Numbered from the stretch's first letter, positions 1-10,491 are shown. The stretch: 64,000 nucleotides of DNA from Arion vulgaris (GCA_020796225.1 CM036756.1:62673644-62737643); one strand, 5' to 3'. A program made the numbers and translations. The notes: a model not told the origin generated them from the letters alone.

Positions 1-42
1 TACGTTGTGCCAGTTATGCGCCCAAAAGTAGGCCAGCACATA
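1..42 (-). repeat. SINE family F fragment, cut at window edge
   Basis: The first 38-42 bases match the middle of the GAA-tailed SINE seen in full at 2405-2660, 7626-7870 and 31635-31850. It stops where family A SINE sequence begins. Confidence 0.6.
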
Positions 43-49
43 ACGCCAG

Positions 50-252
50 GATTTTTTTTTTAAATTTCGATCCAGAAGCACTTGGGCTTTCGGCTCTTCG
101 GCTCGGTGCCATAGACATCGTAACCCTTCGGTTCGGTGCCACAAACACCGTAAAATCTGGAGAAGCTGTGACTTTTCTGTCAGCCCGCGGAATTGAACCG
201 CGGGACTTATCACCCGTCGTCCAACGCGCTACGAACACGCTGGGCAGGCGAG
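50..252 (-). repeat. tRNA-derived SINE, family A
   Basis: Read on the minus strand it starts with a tRNA-like head: an A-box-like TAGCGCGTTGG and a B box GGTTCAATTCC near 190-200. A conserved body follows (GGTTACGATGTCTATGGCAC), and then an A-rich tail, seen as the T run at 52-60. An 11-bp direct repeat, CATAACGCCAG, flanks it at 39-49 and 253-263 and is taken as the target site duplication. A second copy lies at 9558-9716. The open frame over it is a shadow. Confidence 0.75.
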
Positions 253-354
253 CATAACGCCAGCATTTAAAAACCATGACAAGTCTTTGCTCTCCTGTAC
301 ACAGTGTGGAAATCTACTACCGTCTTCACTAAAACAAAGCTCAGGATATTCTTG

Positions 355-630
355 ACCTTCTCTATGGTGTAGAGGCTAGGTGTTCGTCTCTCGTGCCAGG
401 TACCAGGTTCGCTTCCTTGTAGATCCATCTGGATGTTTTCCAGAGATCCCTGATCTCAGTGTAGGTGAGATCGAGTTCCTAGTCCTATCGGAGATGGGTC
501 ATTACATGTAGATCCCGTACTCAATTTGAGCAAGTAAAAACCCTTAGCAGTTCAAAATCGAGAAGAGCAGGCTGGAAAGTCGCTGCCCGGGCAAAAATCA
601 ATAGAAAAGATTAAAATTCCTACAAAACTA
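355..630 (+). repeat. tRNA-derived SINE, family B, 3' truncated
   Basis: The head contains GGTGTAGAGGCTAGGTGTTC (A box) and GGTTCGCTTCC (B box). The body aligns closely with 41062-41470 (plus) and 32375-32660 (minus), including the shared CCTGATCTCAGTG and GCAGTTCAAAAT segments. The copy at 41062 continues to a CAAT-repeat tail that is missing here. Confidence 0.75.
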
Positions 631-631
631 T

Positions 632-1563
632 TTGAAGTTTAATTTTTATTTCTATTACTTCAAAGTTTTCCCAATTTTCCTACATCTTCTATTTGTATTA
701 TTCGTCTCTTTGTCTCAGGAGACAATAGGTCTTGCGTCATGTTGTATGTTCGGCACTGAATCTGAATCACATAGTTATATTTTTGTATATATTCCAATAT
801 TCATTCATACATCTTTTTTTTGTACATATTACATATGTACACATGCTATAATGAGGGTAAGTGGTTCGAATCGAGTGTTTGTGTATTTGTTTTTTCGGCA
901 GCTCTTAATACTTGTACACAGTTTATTTGTTGATCATATTCGTTACTTCCATTGCTTCCTCTGGGGTTCTTGCAAAAAAACTCCTTGTTCTCACCTAATA
1001 ATAAATTTGAAGCTACTTTGAATGATGTATGCATGTTTGTTATATGTGTTTACATGTGTGTATGTATGATATTGTCTCATCTCAAATATATACAAGCACA
1101 ATAAGCTTATAACATGTGTTTGTACAAACACTATTCGATCGAATCTTACCTGATTATTATTTGTCTAGTTGTAACGAAGCGTTTGAGAAAGACATTCCCC
1201 GGTGAGTCAATTTTTTAGAATGGCTCGCTGGTTGTGTTCGTAAGGACGCTCGTATTGCTAGGCTAGGCGATTGGTGTCGTAAGAAATGAGGGTAAGTGGT
1301 TAGAATCCGTGTTTGTCTATTTGTTTTTTCAGGAGCTCTTAATACCTGTACACTTTTTATGTTGATCATAATTATTATGAAACTTATTGAATGTTTGTGT
1401 GTTACATGATAAACTTAAGAACGACGAATTCTATAAACATAAAATGTGGATAGCTCATTCCTGTAGAAATGTGTAGATCTACGCGCCAATTTTCAACTAT
1501 TTACGTGTTTCCTCTACCGAGTTATGAGTTAGTCAAATTGTGGTTATTTTATAAATACATTTT
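632..1563. other. AT-rich intergenic DNA with a diverged 90-bp duplication
   Basis: No gene is seen. Bases 850-945 and 1286-1373 are diverged direct copies sharing GAGGGTAAGTGGTT and GCTCTTAATAC. The GGTTCGAATC in the first copy looks like a Pol III B box, so these may be remnants of another SINE. Open frames at 632-1021 and 846-1034 lack any recognisable domain. Confidence 0.5.
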
Positions 1564-1578
1564 ATAGCGTGTTCAGTC

Positions 1579-1755
1579 GAACCCTACCTACGTAGAAGTC
1601 TCCGTAACACTAAGAATAGCACTACACGCCTGGAGATGTTGGAGGATTCTGGGTTTGTAAGAAAAGTCGTGTGCTTCTTCCCCCCCATTGCACTATAGAA
1701 AAAATAGTGAAAATTCATAATTCCTAGGGTTCGAAAAAGAAGAAGAAGAATAGGA
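1579..1755 (+). mobile_element. Short retroposon with 15-bp target duplication
   Basis: A 177-bp block ends in an A/GAA-rich tail near 1735-1755. It is flanked by ATAGCGTGTTCAGTC (1564-1578) and ATAGCGTATTCAGTC (1756-1770), which differ at one position. Tail plus target duplication indicates an LINE-machinery insertion. No tRNA head was recognised and no second copy was found in the window. Confidence 0.55.
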
Positions 1756-1770
1756 ATAGCGTATTCAGTC

Positions 1771-2404
1771 AATCATTATACCATGTCACGTTTATGCTTA
1801 TAGGTAAACTGGAGAAAATGTAGTTGCATCATTTGTGAGCAATAAAATATCAATTAAAAAATCTAATCAAAATTTCTTTGATTATCAAAACACACGAGAC
1901 AAATTTAGTTTTCCACATTTTCTATTATATCGAAATAATTTCTTCTAGTTTTTTTCCTGTGAAACTTAATAGAATATATAATTTATCAATAAAAAATAGA
2001 AAACCCAGTTTTCATATAATAAAATATAATGATGAACATTGTGTTAGCACCGTGGACAATATGGTCAACATCTCTAGGGTGACCTTTTCCTCTTAGTGTG
2101 TCTCTGGTACCCAAACCCAATTGAAGCTAGTTCGAACTGTGAGAGCGTTACAGTTTGACAAAATTCATAACGTAAACTCCATGCGAAACTGGGTAGTAAA
2201 GCTAGTATTGTTGTTAAACACCCAACAAAAACAACTATGTGGGACCTAAAGTTTTGTTCTATTTATTTTTCTTGTGTACATTTTCATTGAAATATTTGAC
2301 ATTGTGTTGAATTTTATATTAATAGAGATGTTTTACCATTAGATTGCAGCAGTACGAACAGAATTCTAACAATATTTCAAGAGAATCAAACTTCTTTCTT
2401 CTTC
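1771..2404. other. Unannotated AT-rich DNA
   Basis: I see no gene or repeat that I can name. The short open frame at 1878-2096 is low-complexity and unsupported. Confidence 0.5.
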
Positions 2405-2660
2405 TTTTACGTTCCATATCGATCACTTGTTAACCACTCTGTGTGATTTGTATGTGATCTGAACCTAAGAGCGATTGTACTTTGTGCCAGTTATGCGCCT
2501 ACAAGTAGGCAAGCACATCCGATTTCTGCAATGCTTTTTATTTACTAGGGTAGCTTCCTAGGTCCTACATCAGTCGTCTCTTACAAAATGCTTTTAGGTC
2601 GCAGTGGTACTATTCTTTGCCCCCCTTACGAGCCACGGCCCCACGAGGACGTTAAAGTAA
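2405..2660 (-). repeat. SINE family F
   Basis: This is a full-length relative of 7626-7870 and 31635-31850. On the minus strand it runs from a GC-richer 5' part, through the central AAGAGGCGACTGATGTAGG-type block, to a 3' end near a GAA-rich tail (CTT-rich on plus at 2395-2410). The central block resembles a SINE domain shared by many invertebrate SINEs; I cannot assign the domain name without a search. Confidence 0.7.
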
Positions 2661-3034
2661 ACAAAACGGGGATGGGAAATGTGGGGTGTTTTGAAAGTAA
2701 ACTGTCACGTTGAATCTCATCTTAGTCTATTTCTACTTTCGCTTTCACGTTTCCACGTTTCGGATTTTTACAATGTATTCAAGTAGCTCTAGGTTTTACA
2801 ATGTATTCAAGAAGCTCTTATGTTTTCACTATCGCATCATATTCAGATTTTCTGAGAGTTAAAGTAGCATTGTGACAGTATTCTAAATGGAACTGTCTAC
2901 GGAGAGGAATAAAAACATCTTGTACTATCGGTTTCGACATGGTGATCGTCTGATACATCACTGGCGCCCTATTTTACTCCTCTGGCTTTATCGTTAATAT
3001 TAATTTTCTTTAATGTGTTTCTAAATAACAGTAT
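2661..3034. other. Unannotated DNA
   Basis: There is a short tandem duplication near 2770-2820 (TTTTACAATGTATTCAAG twice). No gene is seen. Confidence 0.4.
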
Positions 3035-3295
3035 CTGCTTCTTCTTCTTTGCGTTCGTTCTTTACGACCAATTTTAATCACTCTTTGTGATATGTTTGAT
3101 CTTTGCCAAGAACGTGTATACATTGCACAATGGTTTGGTAGGCTCCTAAACGCATAGATTTCTACACGTTTAGGACACGTGCATCCGATTTCAGTCAAAC
3201 CTCCTTAATCGCCTCTTACGACATGCGTGGCAGGTAACAGTGGTTCTATTCTTGACACCCCAAATTTGGGCCTCAGTAACCACTCGGTCGAAATA
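3035..3295 (-). repeat. SINE family G
   Basis: Closely matches 5615-5872 (minus) and 32110-32365 (plus). It shares the ACGACATGCGTGG and CACCCCAAATTTGGGCC blocks and a CTT-rich start, which on the minus strand is a GAA tail. It is related to family F in the central block but has a different 3' half. Confidence 0.7.
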
Positions 3296-3500
3296 ACAGT
3301 ATGACATGAAAAGCGGGACATATCCTTTACAGGATGTAGCCATCAACCACAGTAAACGAGTCGGTGATTTTCTAGGCATCCCTTATACGTTCAGTAGTTT
3401 GCCATTGTTTTCTGAACAGTGAGGTCTATTTTTACTGTTTGTAAAAATCCCACGGAAACGAATTTGCTTCCAAACTGGCCCACCGTGGGTTTTTCTTTGT
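3296..3500 (-). repeat. SINE family E, 5' truncated
   Basis: Contains the family E body (TATCCTTTACAGGATGTAGC, GTAGTTTGCCATTG) found also at 33886-34115, 37479-37728 and 49040-49432. The tRNA-like head is missing or too diverged to see. It abuts the family G copy. Confidence 0.65.
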
Positions 3501-3539
3501 AAGCACAGTATGTTGTTAAAAATTACACTTGTAGTTAGC

Positions 3540-3840
3540 ACTTGTAGTCAGGAAAAAAGTGGGTACAACATCAGTACTAGACTTCATCAATAAACAACAA
3601 ATTAAATGGTTCGGTCACGTAAGCAGATTACCATCAGACAGTGCACCCTAAAGAGCAATGCTGCTCCGATACAATGGGTACAAAGCAAAGGCCGGCCACG
3701 CAAAAGATGGACCTCAGAGATAACAGAGGCGACGAAAGAGACTATCTACGAAGCGCATACTAGGGGCCCGTTTTAGAAATCTCTTCCTGACCTGACGCTG
3801 TGAGGCATACAGGATTCGAGAAAGAAAGAAAGAAAGTTAG
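3540..3840 (+). pseudogene. LINE 3' end, GAAA-tailed family
   Basis: Decayed C-terminal end of a non-LTR retrotransposon ORF2. In broken frames it reads IKWFGHVSRL, then a GRPRKRW motif, the usual basic C-terminus of these reverse transcriptase proteins. It ends in an (AAAG)n tail at 3822-3838. The same family occurs at 24530-24785 (plus), 26315-26390 (plus), 5455-5540 (minus) and, best preserved, at 60555-60872 (minus). Confidence 0.75.
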
Positions 3841-3929
3841 GGGTTAAGTTTGTACTTGTTTATATAGATATTATTGTTACTATTACTTTGTTATTAGTAG
3901 CAGTACTATTACTACTACACAAACAACAA

Positions 3930-4310
3930 GAACAAAAATCCAGTCCTTCGAAACGAAATGCTACAGAAAGATCCTACGAATACCATAGACAGAAAAAAGG
4001 AAGAACACTGATGTCCTGAAAGAACTGATTTTTAAAGACAATTGGCTGATAAACAATATACTATACAGAAAAATCAGATACTTTGGCCACATCAAGCGTC
4101 ACGATGGCCTGGAGAGAACAGTTTTTGGAGGGTATTGTCCCAGGACGCAGAGGCAGACCAAGAAGAAGATGGCTACAAGATATTAAAGAAACCATGAATA
4201 TGACCATCGGCGAAGTGGGTGAACTGGCTAGAGACAGAGTGAATTTCAGATGTGCTGCAAAGAGAGCAACGTCATATAAAGGACACGCACCTTGATGATG
4301 ATGATGAGTA
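3930..4310 (+). pseudogene. LINE 3' end, GAT-tailed family
   Basis: The frame around 4075-4295 reads YFGHIKRHDGLERT and then GRRGRPRRRWLQDI. This is the ORF2 C-terminus of a non-LTR element. The stop is followed by a (GATGAT)n tail at 4294-4308. Bases 3930-4075 carry the upstream part in broken frame. Related minus-strand copies lie at 13535-13960, 44330-44715 and 58545-58960. It is 5' truncated and non-functional. Confidence 0.8.
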
Positions 4311-4319
4311 CTATTATGC

Positions 4320-4854
4320 CACAAGTCGCCACACCTCCACAACCATTAATCAAGTGGTATGTAAAAACGTTAGTTAGTTGTTTACTACGTGAAAATATAG
4401 AAGACCAGATTCACATAAAACCGTTATATCAAAAAGCCATTTTCCATCGATAGAATGGGGAAGGGGAGAATTCAGCCCCGATTGTTCGAGAATCCACGTT
4501 CGATCCACGGTAAGGCCAACGTTTTTTTTCTGTTGAGGGCATAAAGAAAGCATTATAACCTGAACAGTTTCGCAGCAACTGGACTAAACATACGGTCATT
4601 AAATACCACAGGCTCATGTTCCACCTGTCCTACACCGGCCTAATAAGCGATATTACAGGTAGTAGTGACAGTTTTCTTTGTTAACTCGTCTAACCTCTTA
4701 TTTCACAGATAAACTCTTACATATCTGACATTATCGCATTTATGTAGACTTTTCTCGTCTACCCTCTTCTCCCACTTAATACGTCTGTCTCAGTTCCCCC
4801 TTCTCTCCTCTTTTCCACTGGACATATCATGTTCTTATTGGTACAAGAGAATAC
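4320..4854. other. Unannotated DNA
   Basis: No gene was recognised. CCACGTTCGATCCACGG near 4495 resembles a Pol III B box and could be a SINE relic, but I saw no second copy. Confidence 0.35.
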
Positions 4855-4995
4855 GAAGTTTTCAGAACCCCAGCGGAAGCACCGAAGCCAATGAATATAT
4901 AATCTACAAATAAATAGTAAAACAAGTAGTAGGGGCTTCCGAATAAAAAACAAGTTGTCACACACAGGATTCAAACCTCAGACCTTTATTTCTTA
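4855..4995 (-). repeat. tRNA-like SINE, family J
   Basis: A pair with 5295-5450. On minus, GGTTTGAATCCTGTG resembles a B box and an upstream GGCAATGGGTGCC segment resembles a tRNA head. Both copies share GGGCTTCC and TTTATTTCTTA. Confidence 0.5.
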
Positions 4996-4999
4996 TGGC

Positions 5000-5294
5000 A
5001 CCCATTGCCTAGAAATGCAGACGAGAGTTTTCAAAAACACATCCAGTTAGCTCTTCAAAAAAAAAAAGCTTCACTAAGTCGTGTCTTTTATAAACAGCGT
5101 CGACTATAGAACACAGAATAATGAGGTCAAATTCGATCGAACAGTTTTTGAACAAACACATGCGATAATCCTTTCGCGTTTGTATACATGACACGAAACA
5201 ACAGCATACATTACATGCACACAAGTATACACATATAACATACATGCACACATCATTCATAGATAGCTTCAAGTTAATTGTAACAAAAGAATGA
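5000..5294. other. Unannotated DNA between two SINE J copies
   Basis: Only short open frames with no domain are present. CA/TG-rich dinucleotide drift occurs at 5205-5245. Confidence 0.35.
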
Positions 5295-5450
5295 GTTTTA
5301 AAAACTCGCAGGGAAAGAACCGAAACAAATAAATATAACCTATAAATAGACAGTGAACAAGTATTAAGGGCTTCCTAACAACAACAAAATTACTGAACAC
5401 AGGATTCCAAACATAAACCTTTATTTCTTACGGCAATGGATAAACCGTTT
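5295..5450 (-). repeat. tRNA-like SINE, family J
   Basis: Second, more diverged copy of 4855-4995, sharing the AGGATTC(C)AAAC block and the neighbouring TTTATTTCTTACGGCAATGG. Confidence 0.5.
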
Positions 5451-5454
5451 AGTT

Positions 5455-5540
5455 TGTTGTTTCTTGACGACGTTCAGTACTGATATTGTACGCACTATTT
5501 ATTTCTTCATTCTAAACCGGTCTTTCCTTGATACTCTCAG
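5455..5540 (-). repeat. LINE fragment, GAAA-tailed family
   Basis: Matches the upstream part of the LINE tail at 60800-60870, sharing TTCAGTACTGATATTGTACG-like sequence. A short internal piece. Confidence 0.5.
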
Positions 5541-5614
5541 CATTCTGCGTAGCTAGTTCATCTCTGTCGTGACAAGTTTTCTTCTATCGTTGATGTCTGC
5601 ATCCAGGTCTGACA

Positions 5615-5872
5615 CTTCTTCTTCTTCTTTGCGTTCGTTCTTTACGACCAATTGTAATCCCTCTTTGTGATATGTTTGATCTTTGCCAAGAACGTGTATA
5701 CGTTGCACATTGGTTTGGTAGGCCCCTCAACGCATAGACTTCTACACGTTTAGGACATGTGCATCCGATTTCAGCCAAACCTCCTTAGTCGCCTCTTACG
5801 ACATGCGTGGCAGGTAGCAATGGTTCTATTCTTTACACCCCAAATTTGGGCCCCGGTAACCACTCGGGTGGG
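5615..5872 (-). repeat. SINE family G
   Basis: Nearly identical in layout to 3035-3295, including the CTT-rich left edge (GAA tail on minus) and the CCCCAAATTTGGGCC palindrome near the right edge. Confidence 0.75.
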
Positions 5873-6234
5873 TCTGACACTGATAGCATAATGTTAAGAG
5901 AAATAGTGTGCTGTACAATGCTCTTTTAGTGTTCATGATGACGTGGTTGCATTTCAATATTGGTGCCATGTGTCCTACGATTTGATTTGCTGTATCTGCA
6001 TCTATGTTGAATTTCGTTAGTTATTCTTACATTTGTTAAAAGTAATGATCACTTGGTATGTAAAGTCTTTAACTTGCTTTAATTAATGATCGTCGATGGA
6101 GATGCTGAATATGATGATGTCATTTTTTATTCAGAAGTAAAGTAGTTGTAACGTAGAAAATCGACAACTCGTTTACTGTTGTTGATGGCTACGTCCTGTA
6201 AAGGATAAGCCGCAATTTTCATTCAAGGTAATTG
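5873..6234. other. Unannotated DNA with a SINE E scrap
   Basis: Bases about 6187-6222 match the family E SINE in plus orientation (GGCTACGTCCTGTAAAGGAT). Nothing else was recognised. Confidence 0.45.
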
Positions 6235-6685
6235 AGTACAGGAAAGACACTTGAACGATTCTCTAGTCTTCTAACAGAGATAAGAAAATTTATGAAATTA
6301 TCTCCCAGACAATGTTACGAGGAATAATGAATATAAAATAAAATGAATTCAGGAGAAGTGATTAAATCAGAGAAATGTCTGATCAACCACTAGCAACATA
6401 TGTTGTAAGAGGGAGAAAATGGAGATATGGTGGACACACCTTGAGAAGAAATGATCAAAGAATATCAAAGCAGGCATTGAAGGGGAATGCAAAGGGTTCA
6501 AGAAAGAGAACGACATAAGGAGACCCTGAAACGAACTTTGCTGAGAGAGGCAGGAAATATCGGTCTCAGTTCCATGGAGGAGATTGAGCGAGTTGCCCAG
6601 GATAGAGCGGTATGGAGAAATTACTTGCAGGCCCTATGTAACGTATAACGGTACGAGAGGAATTATTATTATTATTATTTTTAAT
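6235..6685 (+). pseudogene. LINE 3' end, ATT-tailed family
   Basis: The broken frame encodes WRYGGHTLRRNDQR, then a basic GSRKR segment, and later SSMEEIERVAQDRAVWR, an ORF2 C-terminus. It ends in an (ATT)n tail at 6660-6680. Sister copies are 8489-8690 (plus) and 29265-29960 (minus), the last keeping the longest coding stretch. Confidence 0.75.
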
Positions 6686-6689
6686 TGTC

Positions 6690-7080
6690 TTGAAGTCGAC
6701 TCAACTTGAATTCGGTGATGACTATATCACCAGTCGTTGACAATTTTTCAAAGAAATATTGGTCTTGCACCGTTTTTCTAAATATATCTCGTGGCACGGA
6801 AACGTATTCTTATTTGATAACTTTTAGGGAGCAGTTATGTTTCACGTTAAATAGCAAATTACTTATTTTTCAATTCTTTGAAATATGCTGGTAATTTTAT
6901 TTAACACAGATAGTTTTTTGGGTAATACCAAGTCAATTTTTTCGATTTCTGGCTTCAATGAATTAAGACTTGCCCACCATTTTTTCTGTCCCGATCTCTC
7001 CCCCACCCACCCCCACTTCCGCTGTGAATTATTGGTTGTTTAATTTCTCTGAAAAAATAGCAAGATCTAGAAATTGTAAG
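6690..7080. other. Unannotated DNA
   Basis: No gene was recognised. A C-rich run lies at 6998-7020. Confidence 0.4.
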
Positions 7081-7082
7081 TC

Positions 7083-7315
7083 AGCATAGCTTTGTCTTTT
7101 GACACACAAGCAAGCCATCATAGCTTTGTCTGTTGACACACAAGTAAGCCATCATAGTTTTGTCTGTTGACACACAAGTAAGCCATCATAGTTTTGTCTA
7201 TTCACACACAGTAAGTCGGCATAGTTTTGTCTATTCACACACAGTAAGCCATCATAGTTTTGTCTATTCACACACAGTAAGTCAGCATAGCTTTGTCTAT
7301 TCACACACAATTGGA
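7083..7315. repeat. 33-bp minisatellite, about 7 copies
   Basis: Unit spacing is 33 bp in the best copies (for example TTCACACACA at 7201 and 7234); the first copies are slightly longer. Because 33 is divisible by 3, both strands stay open across the array and give 11-residue periodic peptides. No start context or second copy suggests these are translated. Confidence 0.85.
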
Positions 7316-7475
7316 AAGTCTTCGTTTCCCGGAACAGTTTATTTGTGTGGAATCTTAACTGTAACATTGTGTAATTGCTCTGATGCTGGCACTATCCTCC
7401 AGCTGTATGGGACCAAGCACATGTTAAAATACGTATATGTGTTTGTTTGATAAGGATGCAAAGCCTCTTAAAACT

Positions 7476-7625
7476 GATGCACGCCATTCTTCTTCTTCTC
7501 TTCATCTTCTTCTTCTTCATCTTCTTCTTCTTCTTCTTCATCTTCTTTTTCTTCTTCATCTTCTTCTTCTTCTTCTTCATCTTCTTCTTCTTCTTCTTCT
7601 TCATCTTCTTCTTCTTCTTCTTCTT
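7476..7625. repeat. CTT/CAT microsatellite (GAA tail of a SINE)
   Basis: About 150 bp of CTT repeats interrupted regularly by CAT. It abuts the family F SINE at 7626, so it is best read as an expanded 3' GAA tail of that minus-strand SINE. The Lys- and Leu-rich open frames across it are artefacts. Confidence 0.85.
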
Positions 7626-7870
7626 CGAACGCTCCATATTGACCACTTGTTAAACCACTCTTTCTGATTTGTATGTGATCTGAGCCTAAGAACGATTGTA
7701 CGTTGTGTCAATTATGTGCCTACAAATAGGTCAGCACATCCGATTTCAGCGACGCTTTTTATTTACTAGGTAACTTCCTATGCCCTACCTTAGGCGCCTC
7801 TTACGACATGTCTTGTAGGTCGCAGTGTTGCAATTCTTTGCTCCCCTTGCGAGGCCCGACAACACATGGA
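7626..7870 (-). repeat. SINE family F, near full length
   Basis: Best reference copy: on minus it runs from the GC-rich 5' end (near 7870) through the ACGACATG/AAGAGGCG block to GGAGCGTTC, then the GAA tail. No clear tRNA A/B boxes were found, so the origin of the head is unknown. Confidence 0.75.
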
Positions 7871-7884
7871 CGCATTTAATCTAA

Positions 7885-7935
7885 GAACAAGTCTTTTGTT
7901 GTTGTTGTTGTTGTTGTTGTTAGTGTTGTTGTAAT
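7885..7935. repeat. (GTT)n microsatellite
   Basis: About 16 GTT units with one interruption. Confidence 0.9.
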
Positions 7936-8440
7936 ATCAAAATGTGACTCCTTCTAAGTAATACAGTTACAACAAACGCTACTAATCCTAGTATCCCTGA
8001 TATTATTTAATCTTGATTGCATAATAATTTGTCATCTCAATAAACAATCCCGTCCTGGTAGATTTCCAACTGAAACAGGATCACACCTAAAATTGTCCTT
8101 CCTAAACACAATTCACGAAATCAATGGGTGGATACGTGGTTACAGGTGTGTTGGTTTTCACCTATTTTACAAACTAAAGGTTTTGAGTGTGTGGGCGCAT
8201 CGCAAGTCGAGTCATCTCTTTCCAAGAAACAGCAAGGAAAAGAAATAGCGGTATCTTACAGCTGCACTTTCGGATGATAGTAAAGACAAAAATATTTCAA
8301 GTTAAGTATCATTTTATGCGTACAGAATATGCAGGGAATTATTTATGTAACTTACACTATCAAGTGTCGATATACTTTACATATACGACTTTAAGTGTAT
8401 AACAAACTCTATATGCTTTATCTGTACGGTGTCAAGTATA
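7936..8440. other. Unannotated DNA
   Basis: A 71-residue open frame at 8187-8402 has no recognisable domain. Confidence 0.35.

Positions 8441-8444
<4 letters not shown>

Positions 8445-8488
<44 letters not shown>
8445..8488. repeat. (TA)n microsatellite
   Basis: A pure TA run of about 44 bp immediately before an ATT-family LINE fragment. Confidence 0.95.
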
Positions 8489-8492
<4 letters not shown>

Positions 8493-8690
8493 TGAAAGAG
8501 AAGATGGAGATATGTTGGACACACCTTGAGTAGAAATGATCAACGAATATCAAAGCAGGCATTGAAGTGGGATGCAAAGGGTTCAAGGAAGAGAGGACGA
8601 CCTAAGAAGACCCTGAAACGAACTTTGATGAGAGAGGCAAGAAATATCGATCTCAGTTCCATGGAGGAGATTGAGGAAGTTTATATATTA
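8489..8690 (+). pseudogene. LINE 3' fragment, ATT-tailed family
   Basis: Aligns with 6415-6600: GGAGATATGTTGGACACACC, GAGAGGACGACC and TCCATGGAGGAGATTGAG. It is shorter than its sister and loses the terminal tail, running into TATA-rich sequence. Confidence 0.75.
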
Positions 8691-8815
8691 TATATTATTT
8701 GAAACGTATGACGTTTGTTCACAAATGAGTTCTCTTGCAGAAACAGTCAATTATTATGATATATGTTGCGCAATGTGTGCGTTCATTAAAACATATATTA
8801 TATTTCGAATATAAA

Positions 8816-9120
8816 TATTACATAAAAGTTATCCTTATACCATGGACAGAGAAGTGAACAAATAGATCTAAATCTAAGAAAACTGGACGATGCTGCAAAT
8901 AAGAATGAGAAAATTGAACTATTTTGGACACATAAAAGATATGGCTAAAAAAGTAGTTATGAAGAGAGACACCCTGGCAAAGAGGAGAAGAGAAAGGCCT
9001 TGCAAAAAATTGGTTCAGGATGTGATGGATAATTTGAGCAAGACCGCAGCGGAGACGTGACATCTGGGTTATGAAAAAGAGAAATTCCGAGGTGTAACAG
9101 TGGAACACGTTACCAGGTTG
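8816..9120 (+). pseudogene. Degenerate LINE ORF2 C-terminus
   Basis: Broken frames show MRKLNYFGHIK-like and basic RRRERPCKKLVQDV-like segments, the FGH...RGRP hallmark of non-LTR C-termini. Closest in layout to the minus-strand remnant at 26495-26880. Confidence 0.6.
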
Positions 9121-9267
9121 TTTTTCATCCTTTATTCTAGTCTCAAGCTCTAACTTGGCATGTATTAACAATGGAACGAGGGTAACCATTTACCAGGTCT
9201 TTAAGCGTACAATAACAGACCAGATATATTAGCAAGGGTTTGTTAGTTAAATGGATAGTTAAACTTT

Positions 9268-9330
9268 TACCCTGTTTTCTTTACCCTACCTCCAGGTTTA
9301 AGTTAATTATATTCTTTATAACAAACGCTT
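9268..9330 (+). repeat. 63-bp perfect direct repeat, left copy
   Basis: Identical over all 63 bases to 10492-10554. It begins TACCCTGTTTTCTTTACCC and ends ATAACAAACGCTT. The right copy abuts the 5' end of the Penelope-like coding homology. Confidence 0.95.
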
Positions 9331-10491
9331 AGGTGATTGTCCGGTCAGAATACCAATTTTACTGGGGTTTTTCCAACCTACAACAAGTAGATTCGGCTGT
9401 GGGAGTTTTTACAGGCCAATGACCGATTGGAAACAAAGACAAAAGCCATACGATAAATAGAATGGATTTTGAGATTCAGGATCAGAGATAGAAAACAGAA
9501 ACCCAGTGACAGGTCTGGGACAGACACAGGCAGAGAGACCCAGCGACAGTAGAGAGGCTAGCCCTCTGTGAGTGCGGGTTCAATTCCGCGGGTTGGCAGA
9601 AAAGCCACAGGTTCCCCAGATTCACGGCGTTCGTGACACCTGAACCGAAGGGTTACGATGTCTATGGCACCGAGCCGAAGAGCTGAATGCTCTAGTGCTT
9701 CTGGATCGGATAAAAAACAGTAGAGAGGGTAGTCTGTGAGAGTTAGACCTCAACAGTTAATATTCGTCAGTCAGAAAGAGTAGAAGAGATACACAGGAAG
9801 CTTCGACAGTCAGAGAGAGAGAGTAGTCTAGAACAGAGACCCAGACAGATTCGAATAGTCATGGAGTGTAGTCTAGAACAAGAGACACACACAGGAATAT
9901 TCGACAGTTAGAGAGGGTAGTTTGAGACAGACACAGAACAGCTAAAGTACAGAGCTGATTAGACTAGAGGAGACGACTAAGAGTAGAATATGTAAACTGG
10001 TCAGAAGACCAGAACGACTACAAGAGAGAAAGAGCGACGCCCTGAGTTATAGTCAGTCAGACTCACAGAAGAAAATTCCAATCAGGCTGTCCGAAAAAAA
10101 ACAGAGAGGGACAGAAATTGAGAGAACCTTATTTACCAACAGAAATCAGACTCATCTACTTATTTCACGAGTTCAGACTGAGTATAGAGTATATTAGTTA
10201 TTCTATTCTACGGCGACGAGCGTTGTCACCAGGAACCAAAACTTATAGTCACAGATCAAGTGCAACAGAGTGAACATTTCGACCTTTCTAAGGGACAGAA
10301 CATTTGTTAAGAGTTTCCACTAAGAAATGTGTGGAAATATGTAAATTATGTTATGTATTATTTTTGATGATGTATTGATAAATGATATGTTTATTAATTT
10401 TGTAGTTTCTATTTGTGAAAAATAAACATAATTAATCTCGTATGAGGTATATCCTTCTGTATGATAGATGAAATAACCATTCCATCTATCA
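9331..10491 (+). mobile_element. 1.16-kb purine-rich segment between 63-bp repeats
   Basis: Lies exactly between the two 63-bp repeats. It is rich in GACAGA/GAGAG motifs, has no long open frame, carries an AATAAA at 10422 and ends beside a hairpin (GATAGATG...CATCTATC, about 10464-10490). It could be a solo LTR (TG at 9334, CA at 10490) or an untranslated retroelement piece. LTR insertions give 4-6 bp duplications, so the 63-bp repeat does not fit a simple LTR. A family A SINE at 9558-9716 has inserted into it. Confidence 0.5.
9558..9716 (+). repeat. tRNA-derived SINE, family A
   Basis: Contains GGGTTCAATTCC (B box) and the conserved GGTTACGATGTCTATGGCAC body, ending in TAAAAAA. It is flanked by a 12-bp target duplication, ACAGTAGAGAGG, at 9546-9557 and 9717-9728. 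Sister of 50-252, in opposite orientation. Confidence 0.8.

Noticed and set aside
632..1021. 129-residue plus-strand gene
   Set aside because: Hydrophobic, low-complexity translation of AT-rich DNA; it overlaps a diverged repeat and has no domain.
7392..7667. Lys/Met-rich and Leu-rich open frames
   Set aside because: They are translations of the CTT/CAT microsatellite that is the tail of a SINE.
9331..10491. Solo LTR
   Set aside because: TG/CA ends and AATAAA fit, but there is no 4-6 bp target duplication and the flanks are 63-bp repeats, so I left it unclassified.
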